6,880 nt of DNA, taken from NCBI GenBank assembly GCA_946479475.1, contig CAMLGG010000273.1, positions 1 through 6,880 of the forward strand, read 5' to 3'. Source of the DNA: an uncultured Ideonella sp. (GTDB lineage Bacteria > Pseudomonadota > Gammaproteobacteria > Burkholderiales > Burkholderiaceae). A model generated the notes under the pieces. The model ran no database searches. It was not told where the DNA came from and was given only the letters and a program-made list of their open reading frames with translations. The position numbers and the translations under genes are program-made. This document shows positions 6,187-6,880 of this stretch, in pieces; position 1 is the first letter of the stretch, and each line of letters starts with the position of its first letter.

Positions 6187-6880
6187 ATGAACGTCTCCCG
6201 TGGCGCAGGATCGGATGCCCGCGCCCTTTCCGGCGCCATCCGACAACCGGGCGCAACAGCGCCCTCAGCGACCGCAGCCGCCACGGGCCCGCGGGCGAAC
6301 GTCCCCATGCCACCGCCCTTGCCGACGAGGAACTCCTCCGGCACGGCGCCACTGGCACCACGCGGCACGCCGCGCCCGCGCCCGCCAGCCGAGCCGGCGG
6401 GCGCGGGCCGGCAAGCCGATGCGGCATCGCCCTCGAAAAGGGACCACCTGCTCATCGAGGAGTTGCCTCTTGCCGGCTACCTCCTCGCGCGGGCCTCGGT
6501 GGGCCGCCAGGTGGACGATGCCGACGTGCTCACGGCATTGGACGAAGGGCAGCTCGCGCTCTCGGCCGGCACCCAGGCCTTGTACAAGGGCCGCGGCAAC
6601 GTGGTGCAAGACATCGCGGCGAGCCAGGGCGAGTCCTACGTGGCGGTCCAGATCCAGAGGGATGCCGTCGAGTTCCTGAAACGGTCGGCCAGCTACGAAC
6701 CGAAACCGATCACCGGAAGGGTGACGCCCCTGGCGCGGAACATGACCCGCCTGAGCGCCTGCTGGCCCGCCGATTTCGGGCGGATGCTCCAGCACCACTT
6801 CCCGGACCAGGCGAAAGCCGACGCGGCGTTGGATTTCATCACCAGGACCGTCGCCGGGTACCTGTTCGGAGCGGGGAACT
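6187..6880 (+). CDS. Unrecognised protein, candidate effector, truncated by the window edge (at least 231 aa)
   Basis: The frame is open from ATG 6187 to the last base. AGGA at 6176-6179 lies 7 nt upstream and supports this start. It begins 19 nt after the GH12 stop, so the two are probably co-transcribed. Residues 1-85 are rich in Ala, Pro, Arg, Gly and Ser and look disordered, like the N-termini of the other effector candidates here. From about 86 the protein becomes ordered, with helices around 87-104, 112-132 and 205-228. The motif RLSACWPADFGRML around C192 resembles the active-site Cys-Trp helix of papain-like peptidases. That resemblance is weak, and any His or Asp partners would lie beyond the edge. 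I cannot name the family. No PIP box lies immediately upstream. Effector status is inferred from the N-terminal composition and the neighbourhood only. Confidence 0.72.
   Translation, partial: MNVSRGAGSDARALSGAIRQPGATAPSATAAATGPRANVPMPPPLPTRNSSGTAPLAPRGTPRPRPPAEPAGAGRQADAASPSKRDHLLIEELPLAGYLLARASVGRQVDDADVLTALDEGQLALSAGTQALYKGRGNVVQDIAASQGESYVAVQIQRDAVEFLKRSASYEPKPITGRVTPLARNMTRLSACWPADFGRMLQHHFPDQAKADAALDFITRTVAGYLFGAGN

Noticed and set aside
5448..6455. Minus-strand 335-aa open frame opposite the GH12 gene
   Set aside because: It covers the GH12 catalytic motifs on the other strand and has Gly/Val/Ala-rich shadow composition.
6265..6798. Minus-strand 177-aa open frame at the right edge
   Set aside because: The plus-strand frame from 6187 has a good ribosome binding site and more natural composition in its ordered part. 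The minus frame is probably its shadow.
1..6880. CRISPR array, tRNA, rRNA, insertion sequence or attachment site
   Set aside because: I saw no spaced direct repeats, tRNA-like cloverleaf, transposase motif or terminal inverted repeats anywhere in the window.

Overview
The window is very GC-rich and reads as a block of type III secretion (T3SS) effector genes followed by a plant cell-wall hydrolase gene. It suggests a plant-associated proteobacterium whose T3SS regulon is controlled by an AraC-type activator of the HrpX/HrpB kind, as in Xanthomonas, Ralstonia and Acidovorax. The GC content fits a high-GC Burkholderiales member, but no marker gene fixes the taxon. The main regulatory evidence was read directly from the sequence: three perfect plant-inducible-promoter boxes (PIP or hrpII box, TTCGB-N15-TTCGB). 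Each has a YANNNT -10-like hexamer 30 or 31 nt downstream, and each lies in front of a different transcription unit.

Layout. Positions 1-95 hold no recognisable gene, but contain a strong GC hairpin just past the stop of the first gene. On the minus strand, 96-1598 encodes a 500-aa protein with a Ser-rich N-terminus and several hydrophobic segments, and it has its own PIP box (1683-1707). Also on the minus strand, 1721-2728 encodes a 335-aa protein with a transglutaminase-like Cys-His-Asp arrangement, a TTG start and a PIP box (2807-2831). On the plus strand, a PIP box at 2854-2878 drives a chaperone-effector pair: a 146-aa CesT-type chaperone (2976-3416) overlapping by ATGA a 605-aa effector-like protein (3413-5230). 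A 206-nt spacer follows. Next is a glycoside hydrolase family 12 gene (5437-6167), split by an apparent one-base deletion inside its signal peptide. Nineteen nt later an unrecognised gene starts at 6187 with a good ribosome binding site and runs off the right edge. It has a long disordered N-terminus like the effectors.

How it fits together. The three PIP promoters would switch on two single effectors and one chaperone-effector operon together. The chaperone probably stabilises the 605-aa protein and delivers it to the secretion apparatus. The GH12 enzyme would be exported by Sec and probably type II secretion, and would attack beta-1,4-glucan or xyloglucan in plant cell walls. I saw no PIP box in front of it. 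Apart from the fold-level calls (transglutaminase-like, CesT, GH12), I could not assign the effector candidates to named families. The 500-aa, 605-aa and right-edge proteins are the likeliest places for undescribed effectors.
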